From the NCBI GenBank assembly GCA_050084985.1, contig JBITNC010000001.1:205840001-205904000 (forward strand): a stretch of 64,000 nt of DNA, written 5' to 3'. Both the position numbers and the translations under genes were made by a program. The notes under the pieces were generated by a model, which was not told the DNA's origin, did no database searches, and saw nothing but the letters and a program-made list of their open reading frames with translations. This document shows positions 47,915 to 57,953 of the stretch, piece after piece. The stretch is from Nageia nagi. Lineage: Eukaryota; Pinophyta. How positions within the stretch are numbered: the first letter of the stretch is position 1; every line of letters starts with the position of its first letter.

Positions 47915-49775
47915 ACTTGATGAATTCCACACCAGCGGACACAGTAGTTTTTCTGAAGCCCGCCAGCGCGGGAAAGTGACCGTTGGAAAGAAGGAATTTG
48001 ATTTGTATACATATTGTAAATGGTGTGATGTTGCATTTATTTCGAGTGGTTATTGTCAGTAATTTACTACTAGCGTAACGTAAATAGTAGTGGAACCTTT
48101 TTGCGCTGGCAGAATTAAAGTTTCCAAGAGGGTACATGCAATCAAATCCCAAGGTTCCCGAAAAGATCGTAAAATGGCAAATCAGTTATTAATGCGGCTG
48201 TCATGAGTTGATTTCCCTCGCTCCGAAAGATCATGCGTTCAAGTGAGCTATTAAAAGACCTAGAGCCCCCTTCTTCCTACACCCATTCTACAAATTCCTC
48301 CCCTCACAAGCATCATTACAATACCTTCATCACCCCCACCCTCTCCACCTCCATCGTCTGCTCCTCTCTCTATCTCAACACTTCCTGCAGCGGATCCTTC
48401 CGGAAGCAGTACTCCCGGGGCCAGCCAAGCTAGCCCCTTCACACCGGTTCAATAGATTGTTGCTGCTGCATCTCAGGAGTTGAGCTCAAAATCTCCCTTT
48501 ATCATGGTCTCCAGGCAACAGGTATCCGTGGAGGGCATCATGCAACAATATCAACAAATTAAGCAAGGGCAAGAGGCATGGATGCAGAGGCAAATGGAAA
48601 AACTCCCACCATCGGAAAATCCGGTGAGATTCCGGACCTCCATGGATCCAAAGAATAAGGTGCTTGAAATGGCCATTGCCCAAGACCCACAAGAGGGGCA
48701 GGGCGAGCTGTCATCAATGAATACACGGGTCAAAATAGATACCCGCAGCATCCCACGGAGCGATAAAAATGAGCTCCTGCAAACAGCTGTGGACCTCAAT
48801 ATAACCGAACTCACCAAATTGGAGGTCAGGTACCACAAGCTACAAAAGGCCCATGAGGCCATGAAGCTGTAATTAGATAACAATAAAATAAGGCTGAAAG
48901 CGGCGGAGAATAACATAACAGTTTTGCAGACTAGTTTAGCGGCTGCCCCTATAGCGGATATGCTCGTCCAAAAGGAGGCTATCATCGCTCAAAAGGAGGC
49001 GGAAATAAATGCCAAGGTAGCAGAAATCAGCAACCTGAACGCTAACCTGGCGGAGCTCCAAGCGAGGCTGGATGCTAAGAAGGTCGACAGATCTTTTCTG
49101 TTGAATACCAAAGAAAAATTTTGGAAATTGAAGATGCAAGAAATAAAAGACTTGATCCGTATGAGGGATCACGCGGAGTTGTGCTTATCAGAGCTCAAAA
49201 GGCTCGAAGCCGAGGTAACGAGATGTGAGAGTATTCTGAACCCCATTTCAGAACAGGCTAAGCAAGCAAATAAAAGACTAAACAGCCTCTCGAATGAGAA
49301 ATTGCAGTCATATAACATTGGTGACCGAGTGGAGCTCATGTTGGCGATTGATTACCCAGGGAGGGGTAAATGGGTTTGTCAGGAGATTCGTAATGATGTC
49401 CTACATCGGACGCAAGAGATGGAGACTCTAAAATCAGAAATTCAAGGGTTGAATGCGTCCGGAATCCCATACTTATGGAGAAGCGACGGCTCACTCGTCA
49501 CAGAGGCTAATTTTTTGAGTAGTCTGCGGAATAGGATTCAGAATACGGATGATGTTGATACACTCCTGGTGTCCTTCGATGAGACAAATTTTGTAAAATT
49601 CTTTGATTCTTTGGCCGACGGCAGCTTTAGGATACAGCAGTTGCTGAGGAGACATGCAAATATATCATATGAGGTGCTGAACCATACAGCCTTAGCGCAA
49701 GCAAGGCTGAAAGATTTTTACGGGATCCCGGCGGATTGGAATAAAGTCCAGCAGATCCTGAGTCTGCAGAGCTAA
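47895..49775 (+). pseudogene. ORF2: long coiled-coil protein in place of pol
   Basis: Frame from ATG 47895 ('MTKPKRELDEFHTSGHSS'), overlapping the gag end by 20 bp in another frame, through 627 codons to 49775. About seven internal stops occur, six of them before 48460. Parts: a basic N-terminal part with a Cys cluster 'YCKWCDVAFISSGYC' (about 48017); a Pro/Ser-rich linker ('SPPPSPPPSSAPLSIS', about 48330); a Gln-rich segment ('MQQYQQIKQGQEAWMQRQME'); a long heptad-rich coiled coil (about 48780-49300, 'AEISNLNANLAELQARLDAK'); and a C-terminal globular part ('RGKWVCQEIRND', 'FVKFFDSLADGSFRIQQLLR'). The last 283 codons (48924-49775) are fully open. I recognise no enzyme motif. It could be an extra structural or gag-like protein. 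Confidence 0.65.
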
Positions 49776-49894
49776 AGTAAGGTACAATTCTTTGATTCAT
49801 GTAAATAACAGACTGGGTTCTAAATTCCTCTTCCATAAAGGCAAAATTTTCCCTCAGAAGTCGCCACAATGTAGATTCCTACATTAAAATTCTT

Positions 49895-49910
49895 GAAGAA
49901 GGGCCCGGGG
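49895..49910 (+). other. Polypurine tract of the pol-less element
   Basis: 'gaagaagggcccgggg' ends one base before the sequence shared by both complete LTRs begins. The central CCC is unusual for such a tract. Confidence 0.55.
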
Positions 49911-50065
49911 TATTCTAATTATTATCATGAGTTCGCCTTAATGTCCCCGGGAGCTATTCCGGAATAAATAAAAGGCCAGAGTCCGTGAGTAAACCTTTCC
50001 GGAATGAAAAGAAGAGGTCGCGGAGAATAAGATAGACATATTTTGGCGAAGACCGAATTCCGGAA

Positions 50066-50630
50066 CAAAATGATGTCAGCAAGGCGGTCAGGTTTCGGCA
50101 AGGACCAAGTTCCGGAAAAAACGAAGTAAGCACAAGTGTCTCCAGGAAACAAAGCATTCCGGACATATGAAGGTGATGTCACAGGTAGAACAGAGTTCAT
50201 ATCTTGAAGGAAATCAGACCCGAAAGCGATGAAGTCTGCACCGTCTTCTTTGGAAGGCGAAGTGTTCTGGAAGTCCGGAAATGACGTCACATGGAAAGGC
50301 TAAGTCTACATTCACAAAGGAAACCGGAGCCTGGAATAGATGACATCAGCAAAGAGAAATTTAGTATCCGGAACCAGCGAGCGGGAAATTCCGGAGATTC
50401 AAGGCTGACGTCAGGCGAAGGGGAAAGATTAACATTTGGGATTAAGACCACGTCCAGAGGAAAATAGGCCGCAATGAAAGATCGAAGAGTCTGAGTTGGA
50501 GAATTGAACATTTCGGGAGAGAAGGAAGTCTGCAAAATACCTGAGCGCCATCATCAGGGAATCGAATCGTCGGCGATCTGCCCAATTTTGTAACAGTCGA
50601 CCAAGTGTCATATGTAGGTGATATCAGTTC
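50066..50630 (+). promoter_or_regulatory. Array of TGACGTCA-like sites in U3
   Basis: Words related to the bZIP core TGACGTCA occur near 50071 (TGATGTCA), 50174 (TGATGTCA), 50281 (TGACGTCA), 50340 (TGACATCA), 50406 (TGACGTCA) and 50619 (TGATATCA). They are interspersed with repeated TTCCGGA/TCCGGAA words. Spacing is roughly 60-200 bp. Binding by TGA-type bZIP factors is inference from the motif. The same array is present, inverted, in the left LTR. Confidence 0.5.
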
Positions 50631-50702
50631 AAGAAGGCCAGAATCTTGCGGCCGTTTTGTAAACGTTTCTATTCTGTAATCTTGTAACTGTTATTAATAC
50701 AG

Positions 50703-50710
50703 TATAAATA
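50703..50710 (+). promoter_or_regulatory. TATA box of the 3' LTR
   Basis: TATAAATA, about 790 bp into the LTR. Transcription would start about 30 bp downstream (near 50735), giving an R/U5 of about 560 bp and reading out into 51308 onward. Confidence 0.65.
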
Positions 50711-51037
50711 TATGAAAATAAAGAGAAACTAGGGTCGAAAGCCTAGTATTGCCCTTTTCATTTGTTCTCGAAGACCTGTAGCTTCAGTCCGGTACTATGA
50801 AACCATCTTGACCTTTCTTGTCTAGCACTCGTAATTGTTATTCTTAATTTGGTTACATTATGGCAGCTTAGCTTGTTTCCTGAGTAATAGTTGCGGGTTG
50901 CTAGTATAACTGTGTCTGCTACATGGTAGAGTAGAAGCTGGGGAGCTATTCAGAGAGTGAGAACTTGTTCTGTGGCTGCGACACTAGATTCAGGCCAAGG
51001 TTTCGCACACTGCGAAAGCCCGCGCTGAACTAGTGAT

Positions 51038-51145
51038 CTACCCCTTTGCTTTCTCTCTCGTTACCCTATCCCTTTACTTCCTCTCTCGTTACCCTATCCT
51101 TTTACTTCCTTTCTTGTTACCCTATCCTTTTGCTTGAATCTCTCG
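51038..51145 (+). repeat. 28-bp tandem repeat in R/U5
   Basis: Units begin TTACCCTATCC at 51061, 51089 and 51117, with a partial unit before (51038-51060). Each is pyrimidine-rich and ends in a 'ctctctcg'-like word. The same repeats occur in the other two LTR copies (inverted at about 44880-44990; direct at 46237-46344). Confidence 0.85.
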
Positions 51146-51307
51146 CTCCCTACTCTTTTTATCTCTTTCCTGTTACTTTTTCTTTACCCAATGGATAAGG
51201 AACCGGCCTTCTCCGGAGATCAGGCTGCGTCCCACAGTCTGTTCGTGAACTACTTTGGTTAAGATTGTTCCAGGTGCACATATTACACAATCTCAATCAA
51301 CAGTAGT

Positions 51308-51650
51308 CATAGTATGGCCACTAGCTCCTCAGCTAGTTAAAAATCCTTGAATAGCCCCTACCCCTACTCCAGATCAACTCAAGCCCACTTAGACAATAGG
51401 AGAAACTCTACCAAATATGAATGATATTTCACCTAAAAAGAGGACTCAATTAGAGATTCATGAAATTGTAAAGAAAGAAAAAGTTACCAATATGTAGCCT
51501 ATCCCATAATCAAATTCTTTAATTCAAAGTCCAAACTAGAGTAGAGATAAAGAATATGCAATAGAAAGTGGCCCCTAAAGAAGAAAGGGGTAAAGTAGAC
51601 CTATGTCAAGTAGTCATATAGTATAGCATTAGTATTATAGCTTGTAGTAG
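51308..51650 (+). pseudogene. Unrecognised coding relic, 3' part (continues 43260-44726)
   Basis: Deleting the LTR element and one GTAGT copy joins this to 44726 in frame. The tail reads 'WPLAPQLVKNP', 'APTPTPDQLKPT', 'MNDISPKKRTQLEIHEIVKK', again low-complexity, rich in Pro, Lys, Gln and Ser, with stops TAG/TAA/TGA at likely Gln or Trp codons. No domain is recognised. The end is uncertain because stops become dense after about 51640. Confidence 0.5.
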
Positions 51651-54600
51651 TTTGATAATAGTTTTGATTATAATATGAAAAAATATTAGCTACATTTCAA
51701 GGATATCTATGTATCTTTTTAGCTACCACCAAGTATAGCTGGGTAGCAATTTCAAGAAAAGAAACCAATTTTGTGACCAATTTTTTGGGATCCAAATTAA
51801 AACCCTACATTATGATAATATAATTTGCCCTTATTATAAAAAAATTAAGAAATATATGTGATGGAACAATCTTTGATTCCTTATTGATGTCCTAAGGCTC
51901 ATGAGACTTAGAGCAAATTTTGTATTTGGAGTATCATCATTGAATAAATTGATGATTAAAAAGTAAAACAAATATATTATAATCTTTCAAGAATAATATC
52001 AAAAGAGTGAGTGATAATTATTATTTAATATCATTATATTTATTATTTAAATTGAATATTTAAATAATAAGAGGTTGTTTAAGTTATAGCAATGAAGATC
52101 TTGATAAGCTTTTGGAATATTGGATGTTTAAGCCAATTATTCTTTGTTTGATAATAGATTAAGATGGTTAATTATTTACTTACAATATGATATGTTAATG
52201 TTTATGGATTATTTTATTTATAAATACTTTTAATTAATATTTAATCAAAGTATTAAATAATAATTTATATGGAGATAATAGCTTTTTATGTGGCCTTATT
52301 TTAAGAAAATCCTATTGTTATAATTAATATCTCACTAATGATTTTAGAGAGAGTGGAGTTATTTTCTAAGGAAGTGGATGTTAGTTTTAATGCATGCAGA
52401 GAGTGGAACAATTAAGAATATGATTTTTGAGATCCAAGATGATGATTACTAACTTTTTAAAAATGGTAACTTTTGCATGCAAAGAAAATGGGTTCACCTC
52501 CTTGGTGAGTATGGGGGCATCATGATTTGATTATGGTAGGATTGATTCTTTAATAGGAGGAAAAGGGGAATTTATTGATCAAGTGGAGACATTGAGAGGG
52601 GGGTGAATTAGTGTATTTTGAAACTTTTATACTTATTTAAAATAAAAACTAACCTATAATCAATCTAAAATTAAATCACACATACATAAAGAATTCAACA
52701 CACAATAATAGATTTATCATATAAACCCAATGTGGGAAAAATCATTGTATCAAATGGAATTCTTGATCTTCCAATCAAATCCATCCAAAATGGTTGACCT
52801 TTTACAATGTTGGATAACAACCATTATCCATATTAGCATCCAATAAGCCTCTAAGTAGTTACAACTTCTGACTAAGCACGCACTTAGCTTTTAAAATTAT
52901 CATAAAAAAGGTGATATATAAAATGCCTTGACTATTACAAAATCCTTAATGATTCAAGTTAATACAATCTAATTTTTTGTTGCTTTCCTCCTTCATGCTT
53001 TTCACAACACACTTCTCTTCTCTTCTAAATATATATCAGGTCTCCACTCTATGTCATATTATAATTATAATAAAAACATTGATTTCAATCACCTTACAAC
53101 CCTATATCCATTCATGATTCTTTCTTCCTATTGGTTGCATGTTAACCTTTACTTCTCATTGGTTGCATGAATCAATTTTGCATTGTTCACTACATGCAAC
53201 TATAGATGGAGCATCATGCGTTTTTCTTCTTAATATTTAATCCCCTCTTTTTATATTTTCCTTTTTGGCTTTTATGGTTTTATCTTTGGTTGCATAATCA
53301 CCTTCATAACTATACAAGGATTTTAATAATTGCATAAGGTCTTCTTTTATCACATAAAACTTCATTCCTCCACATAGCCTTTATCTAATGTCACATATTG
53401 CTTGTTCACATATTGCATACTTCCTCCATATAATCATCATGTTCACCACATAATGTTCCTCTTTTTTGCATATCTAACCAAGCCTTTGTATAACATAGGT
53501 TTCCATCGCATAAGGTTCAATCTTATCATTGTATAAGGCTTGGGTTATCCTCATAAAATCAATATAATCTACATAAGGTTTGAACCTTTCATATAATGCC
53601 TTTTACCATCTTTGGAAACTCTTTACATAAAGTTATCTTTGTTTGCATAGTCCATTTCTTCTCTACATTGGATCATTTCTCTTTAGCTCATTATTTGACC
53701 TCTTTGAACATGTTTCAATAGTAAATCTACATTCTAGATAATCACTCACCTATTTGATTAGCATATTTTATCCACATATTATCCTTAAGCTAATATACAT
53801 CTAAACCAAGTGATTATGTAGTATCTTTTGATAAATCCATAATTCAAATAGCATCAACATCATTAAGCTCATCTACATCCCAAAAACACAACTTTATATA
53901 CTCCAAAAACATAATATTTACAAGGGAAATTTGCACTTTTAAAAACACAATGTTAGAAGGAAAATTTGCATGCCTAAATGTACTAATGTCACCATATTTC
54001 TCCATACCCTAGAACCATAGTAATGTAAAGGAAATCCACACTTTGGAAGGTGATAATGTCACCATATTTCTTTACACCTTGGAAACTCATATATGTAAAT
54101 AAAATTTACATAATATTTGTACATGGTGATATCATCATCCATTAGACTTCACCTTGATTGCATCATGCTTCTAGCCATGTTCAACATAAATATAGAAGAC
54201 TAAAAATCCTATCAAATATTGATATAGATCTTGTTCATGTATATTGGCACTAGATCTTTGTTAAACCTACATTTCAAAATCTCAACTCTCTTTCTAACAC
54301 TAAATCTTCCTTAATACATAATATTTTTTTATTCTAATGAAGATCAAGCTTTGTCAGAATGGTGGAAAAAAATAATACATTATACTATAACCATTTTAAT
54401 ATTATTTTGATTTTGGTGAAGATCCAATAGAATTAGTATGGATGAACCTTATTGTAATGGTGTAAAAATAATATATCATTATACTTGGTCATTTTACCTC
54501 TTCATTTTATTTGGACAAAACTCTGACATAATCTTGCCAATAAATATTGTTAAAACTCTAACATAATATGTTCCTCCTATTATACACTTTCTAAACATAT

Positions 54601-55149
54601 TTTCCTCCTCTTAGACACTTGGAAAACTTTCTCATACACCTATCATACATATTTCAACATGATTATGCTTGATTCCTTTTGACATTGTGGTATATGTGTA
54701 GACTCCTTTGATAACACTAACAACACCATCATAAGCATATGGTGAACAATCTCCTCCTTTATCATTGTTGTCAAAACTCTTTATTAGTTAAGAAATATTC
54801 TTCTCCCTCTTTTTCTCAATAATGATAAAGTTTAATATCCTTACCAATATTCCCTTTGATTCTTGTACACACACATCCTTTACAAAAAAATAAAAAGAAC
54901 TGCCCTTGAGGATGTATCACTCCAAGCATGATATAATGCTTGAGAATGGTGCTAAATCCTATCTTATAGCAAATATATGTAAAGAAATCCTTTGAAAATG
55001 GTTTTGTAATTATTATAATTATTCAAAAGTAGTAACAAACTCTAACTATACTTCTTAAATAACTTTTTATCTCAAGAAATGATATCTTATAGCTATATTC
55101 TTTGTTTGAGAGTGCATGATAGGATTATTGGATATGCTAATAGCACTAG
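51651..55149. other. Unassigned AT-rich DNA
   Basis: No coding relic could be named on either strand. A G-run 'ttgagaggggggtgaatta' at about 52592-52610 looks like a polypurine tract, but no LTR pair was found. A phrase with 'gtcaccatatttct.cat' is duplicated about 73 bp apart (53985-54070). 53300-53620 is rich in imperfect 'cacataa.gttt' words. Confidence 0.45.
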
Positions 55150-56000
55150 TTCTAGACACCCAAAAAGACCCTTATTTAAATAAATGAAAGAAGGATGAAA
55201 AATTAAAATTAAATTAAAAAAATTTACTATAGTCATCCAAATGCTAGCATTTGAAACCTAAATGTTGGTAACTCATACCAATCATTGGCATTTGACACTT
55301 AGACATTGGCAACTTTGAAGTTAGCAACATCAAAATAAAAATGGTAATAGTAGAGATATCTTGTAAAAAAGAAAAAGGATGATGGATGAGTCACCATTTA
55401 TCCTACATGTGCCTATAATGGATAACAACCTTTATAAGGTTATATAGGATTTTCTATCCTACTTTTTGTCTCCAAAAGTGGAAACTTTTCTTGTTCTTGA
55501 AAACTATAAATAAAAGCTTTTAGCTATGAAGTAGGGTTTGAATTTGAAAGAAAGATTACTCTTTTGAAATACATATAGGATTTTTATTGAGTTAGGTACA
55601 TTATCATTTCATTTTTCATATGATTTTTTATGTTTATTTCATACTATTTTATAGTTTATACATGTATGTTTGATGAATTTCTTATTTGCATATGTGTAGG
55701 AAGAACATGTGTGGAGCAGCTAAACTTGAAGAGTTGAAGAAGAAAAAGAAATCCAAAATTCCTACAAGTTTTAAAAGAAAAATATTTCAATCTTTTAGAC
55801 ACCAAAATTAGGCCTATAAAGGCCCTTATCATTCTTGTGTAAAAAGCCCTTATACAAGGCAACGAATTGAAATGGATTTGTTATTTGTAATCATTTTGAG
55901 GTTTACACCAAAGAGCAACAAAGAATTTTATTTGTTGTAACCTACCTTGTTTTTCATGCCTGCAGAGTTAATTTTTGGGTAAAAATTTTAATGCTATAAG
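55150..56000 (+). mobile_element. Degenerate LTR related to the one at 3630-4492
   Basis: Starts around 'tctagacaccc' (compare TGTAGACACC). It has the same order of elements as the 3630 LTR: short repeats around 'cattggcatttgacactt', a 'ttgcatatgtgtaggaa' block, 'aaagcccttatacaaggcaa', and 'tgaggtttacaccaaagagc' before an 'attttattt' tail. The right end is not defined. It may be the 5' LTR of the element whose gag starts at 57954. Confidence 0.4.
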
Positions 56001-57953
56001 GAGGGCATCTTGCATGCAAACTCCATCAAAAATGAGGTGCAGGGGGTTTTATGTGTTTTAGCATTCATTTTGGTATCTTGTGTCTTGTGCTATTATTACT
56101 AATTTTGTGTTATTTTCTATGTGTTTTATTTATTATATATGATATGAAAATTATAGCAACTCAAAATTATATGCCAATGAATTAAGGAAAATTGTAAAGA
56201 TTTTCATCAAATGCTTATAATTTGGAAATATTAATTTTATGTAGAAATTGTTAAAATGCTAGCAACTTTAACAAAATGCTAGTAACTTTAACTAAATGCC
56301 ATCGATTATCAGCAATTGGAAATAAAGGGTATGTGTTTCAAATATCATTAATTCTAAAAGCATAACTTAGGTACTAAAAATGAAAAATGAAAAATAGAAA
56401 TAAACCCTTTTTTGTGATTTCTTTGCTCAAATTGCATATAGGAAGGGTAGATGAATATTTAGGTAACATGCATTGTTTTACATTATTTTAGTAAATTACA
56501 TGAATGTTATTTATTTATTTTTTACTTTGGGTGAGGAACATATTAAAAAACTCACCTAAAACTTTTTATTACACTCAATTATGCTCTCTCTTTATGTTGA
56601 AAGGTGATCTTAGGAGACTAGAATGGGTGCAATAGGAAAGTGTAAATGAACCTTTTTTCTTTTCTCACTTTATTTCACTAAGATTGGTAATGAAATCTTG
56701 TTAAATTACTTCCTCACTTAGAAGGAGGAATTAACTTTCATTAAGCACATAATGAATATAAGGTTAATTTATCAATTTAAGGTAGACTATAATATATTAA
56801 ATTGGTTAATTAATTGGATAGGTATTTACCTTCACATTAATACTCTTCTTATCTACCTTACCACTTTGAAAGAGGTCAAAGAATTATGAATTGAAGAGGA
56901 GTTAAAGAATCTTATTTAAAGTAAATTTACTTAATTTTAATACTCTTCATGTCCACCTTACCACTCCAAAAGGAGGTTGAAGTATTGTGACTTGAAGTGG
57001 AGTTAAAGAATTTCACTTAAAGTAATCTACACTCACTTAATGGCTTCTTAGATGTTTAACTTTACCTCTTAGAAAGGAGGTCAAAGGTAGATGTGCCTAT
57101 TAAGAAGAGGTAATAAAATTCACATAAATAATTTCATACTAGGAAGGACTAAATGAACTTCATTAAGCTTTGGTTAAAGAATCACACTGAGAGGGTAATG
57201 AAATTCATGGGTTAGATCAAGACTCATTAATTAAAATAGTTTTTTTTCACATTAAATGAAACATAATCAAAGGACATGTATGTTGGGTTGGGCTGTAGTT
57301 ATCATGAGTTCATTTATTTTTTAAATGCATATTCATGAGATATTTTAAAATGAACACCAATGAGTTAGAGGTGATGACCAACCATTGATCTTATACTTCT
57401 TATGTACCCACTGACCACACCATAAGTCTTAAAGCTAAAACTTGGAGATGGATATTGAGTTCATAGGTTAGAAGTTGTCACTTCCCATAGGGTGACTATA
57501 AATGAGGGGACTATGCTTGGATTCCACTATCAAGATAGTCTTTAGTGGTATTCCTCAAGTCCCATTGCACTAATGGGACTATTTTAGATACCAAGTTGAT
57601 ACTTAGCCATAGATTACCTACAAGACTACTAGCCTAACTTGTTTAAACATTTGAATAAACAAAACCACTTAGGAAAACTAATAAGACTAAAATTTACAAT
57701 CCACATCTCTCACACTAAAAATATTAATTATCACACTAAAAATATTAATTCAATATATCAAAAAGGTTAGAAAATATAATCATATCAAAAAGGTAAACAC
57801 ATATATAAGATTATTTGTGCATAATTACTTTCATGGAAATACAAATCCAAAAGATAAAATAGGATTGCTATGTTCAATGTTTGTTTTATTTTACTTAAAA
57901 TGTGATAGGAAAAATTAAAACAAAAAAATAAAATAGTTAACACTCAATCTCAA
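56001..57953 (+). other. Non-coding leader between LTR-like sequence and gag, with repeats
   Basis: No coding similarity. Includes a 100-bp tandem repeat (56841-57040) and a duplicated 'acactaaaaatattaatt' (57711-57751). Confidence 0.45.
56841..57040. repeat. 100-bp tandem duplication
   Basis: Units start 'tactcttc' at 56841 and 56941. Both contain 'ccaccttaccact' or 'ctaccttaccact', 'gaagtggagttaaagaa' or a close variant, and 'ttaaagtaa'. A third, more diverged copy follows to about 57120. Confidence 0.75.

Larger units (their letters stand above)
44727..51302 (+). mobile_element. Aberrant, pol-less LTR retrotransposon with inverted 5' LTR and two U5 ends
   Basis: The insertion is bounded by perfect 5-bp repeats, GTAGT (44722-44726 and 51303-51307), and starts TGTTG, ends CAACA. 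Components are: complete inverted LTR (44727-46118), 2 bp, a 381-bp direct fragment of the LTR 3' end (46121-46501), primer-binding region, gag, ORF2, polypurine tract, and complete direct LTR (49911-51302). Both complete LTRs are 1392 bp. It is visibly more GC-rich and less decayed than its surroundings. No protease, reverse transcriptase, RNase H or integrase is present, so it must have used enzymes from another element. Confidence 0.88.
49911..51302 (+). mobile_element. Complete 3' LTR in direct orientation
   Basis: 1392 bp; starts TATTCT rather than TG and ends CAACA. U3 (to about 50735) has many TTCCGGA words and TGACGTCA-like words. The TATA box TATAAATA is at 50703-50710. The R/U5 part has a 28-bp tandem repeat. 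The start is set by where homology with the inverted LTR stops, which also coincides with the polypurine tract. Confidence 0.88.

Noticed and set aside
47615-48152. Minus-strand ORFs of 65-106 codons opposite gag/ORF2
   Set aside because: Shadows of the plus-strand gag and ORF2 frames; no family resemblance.
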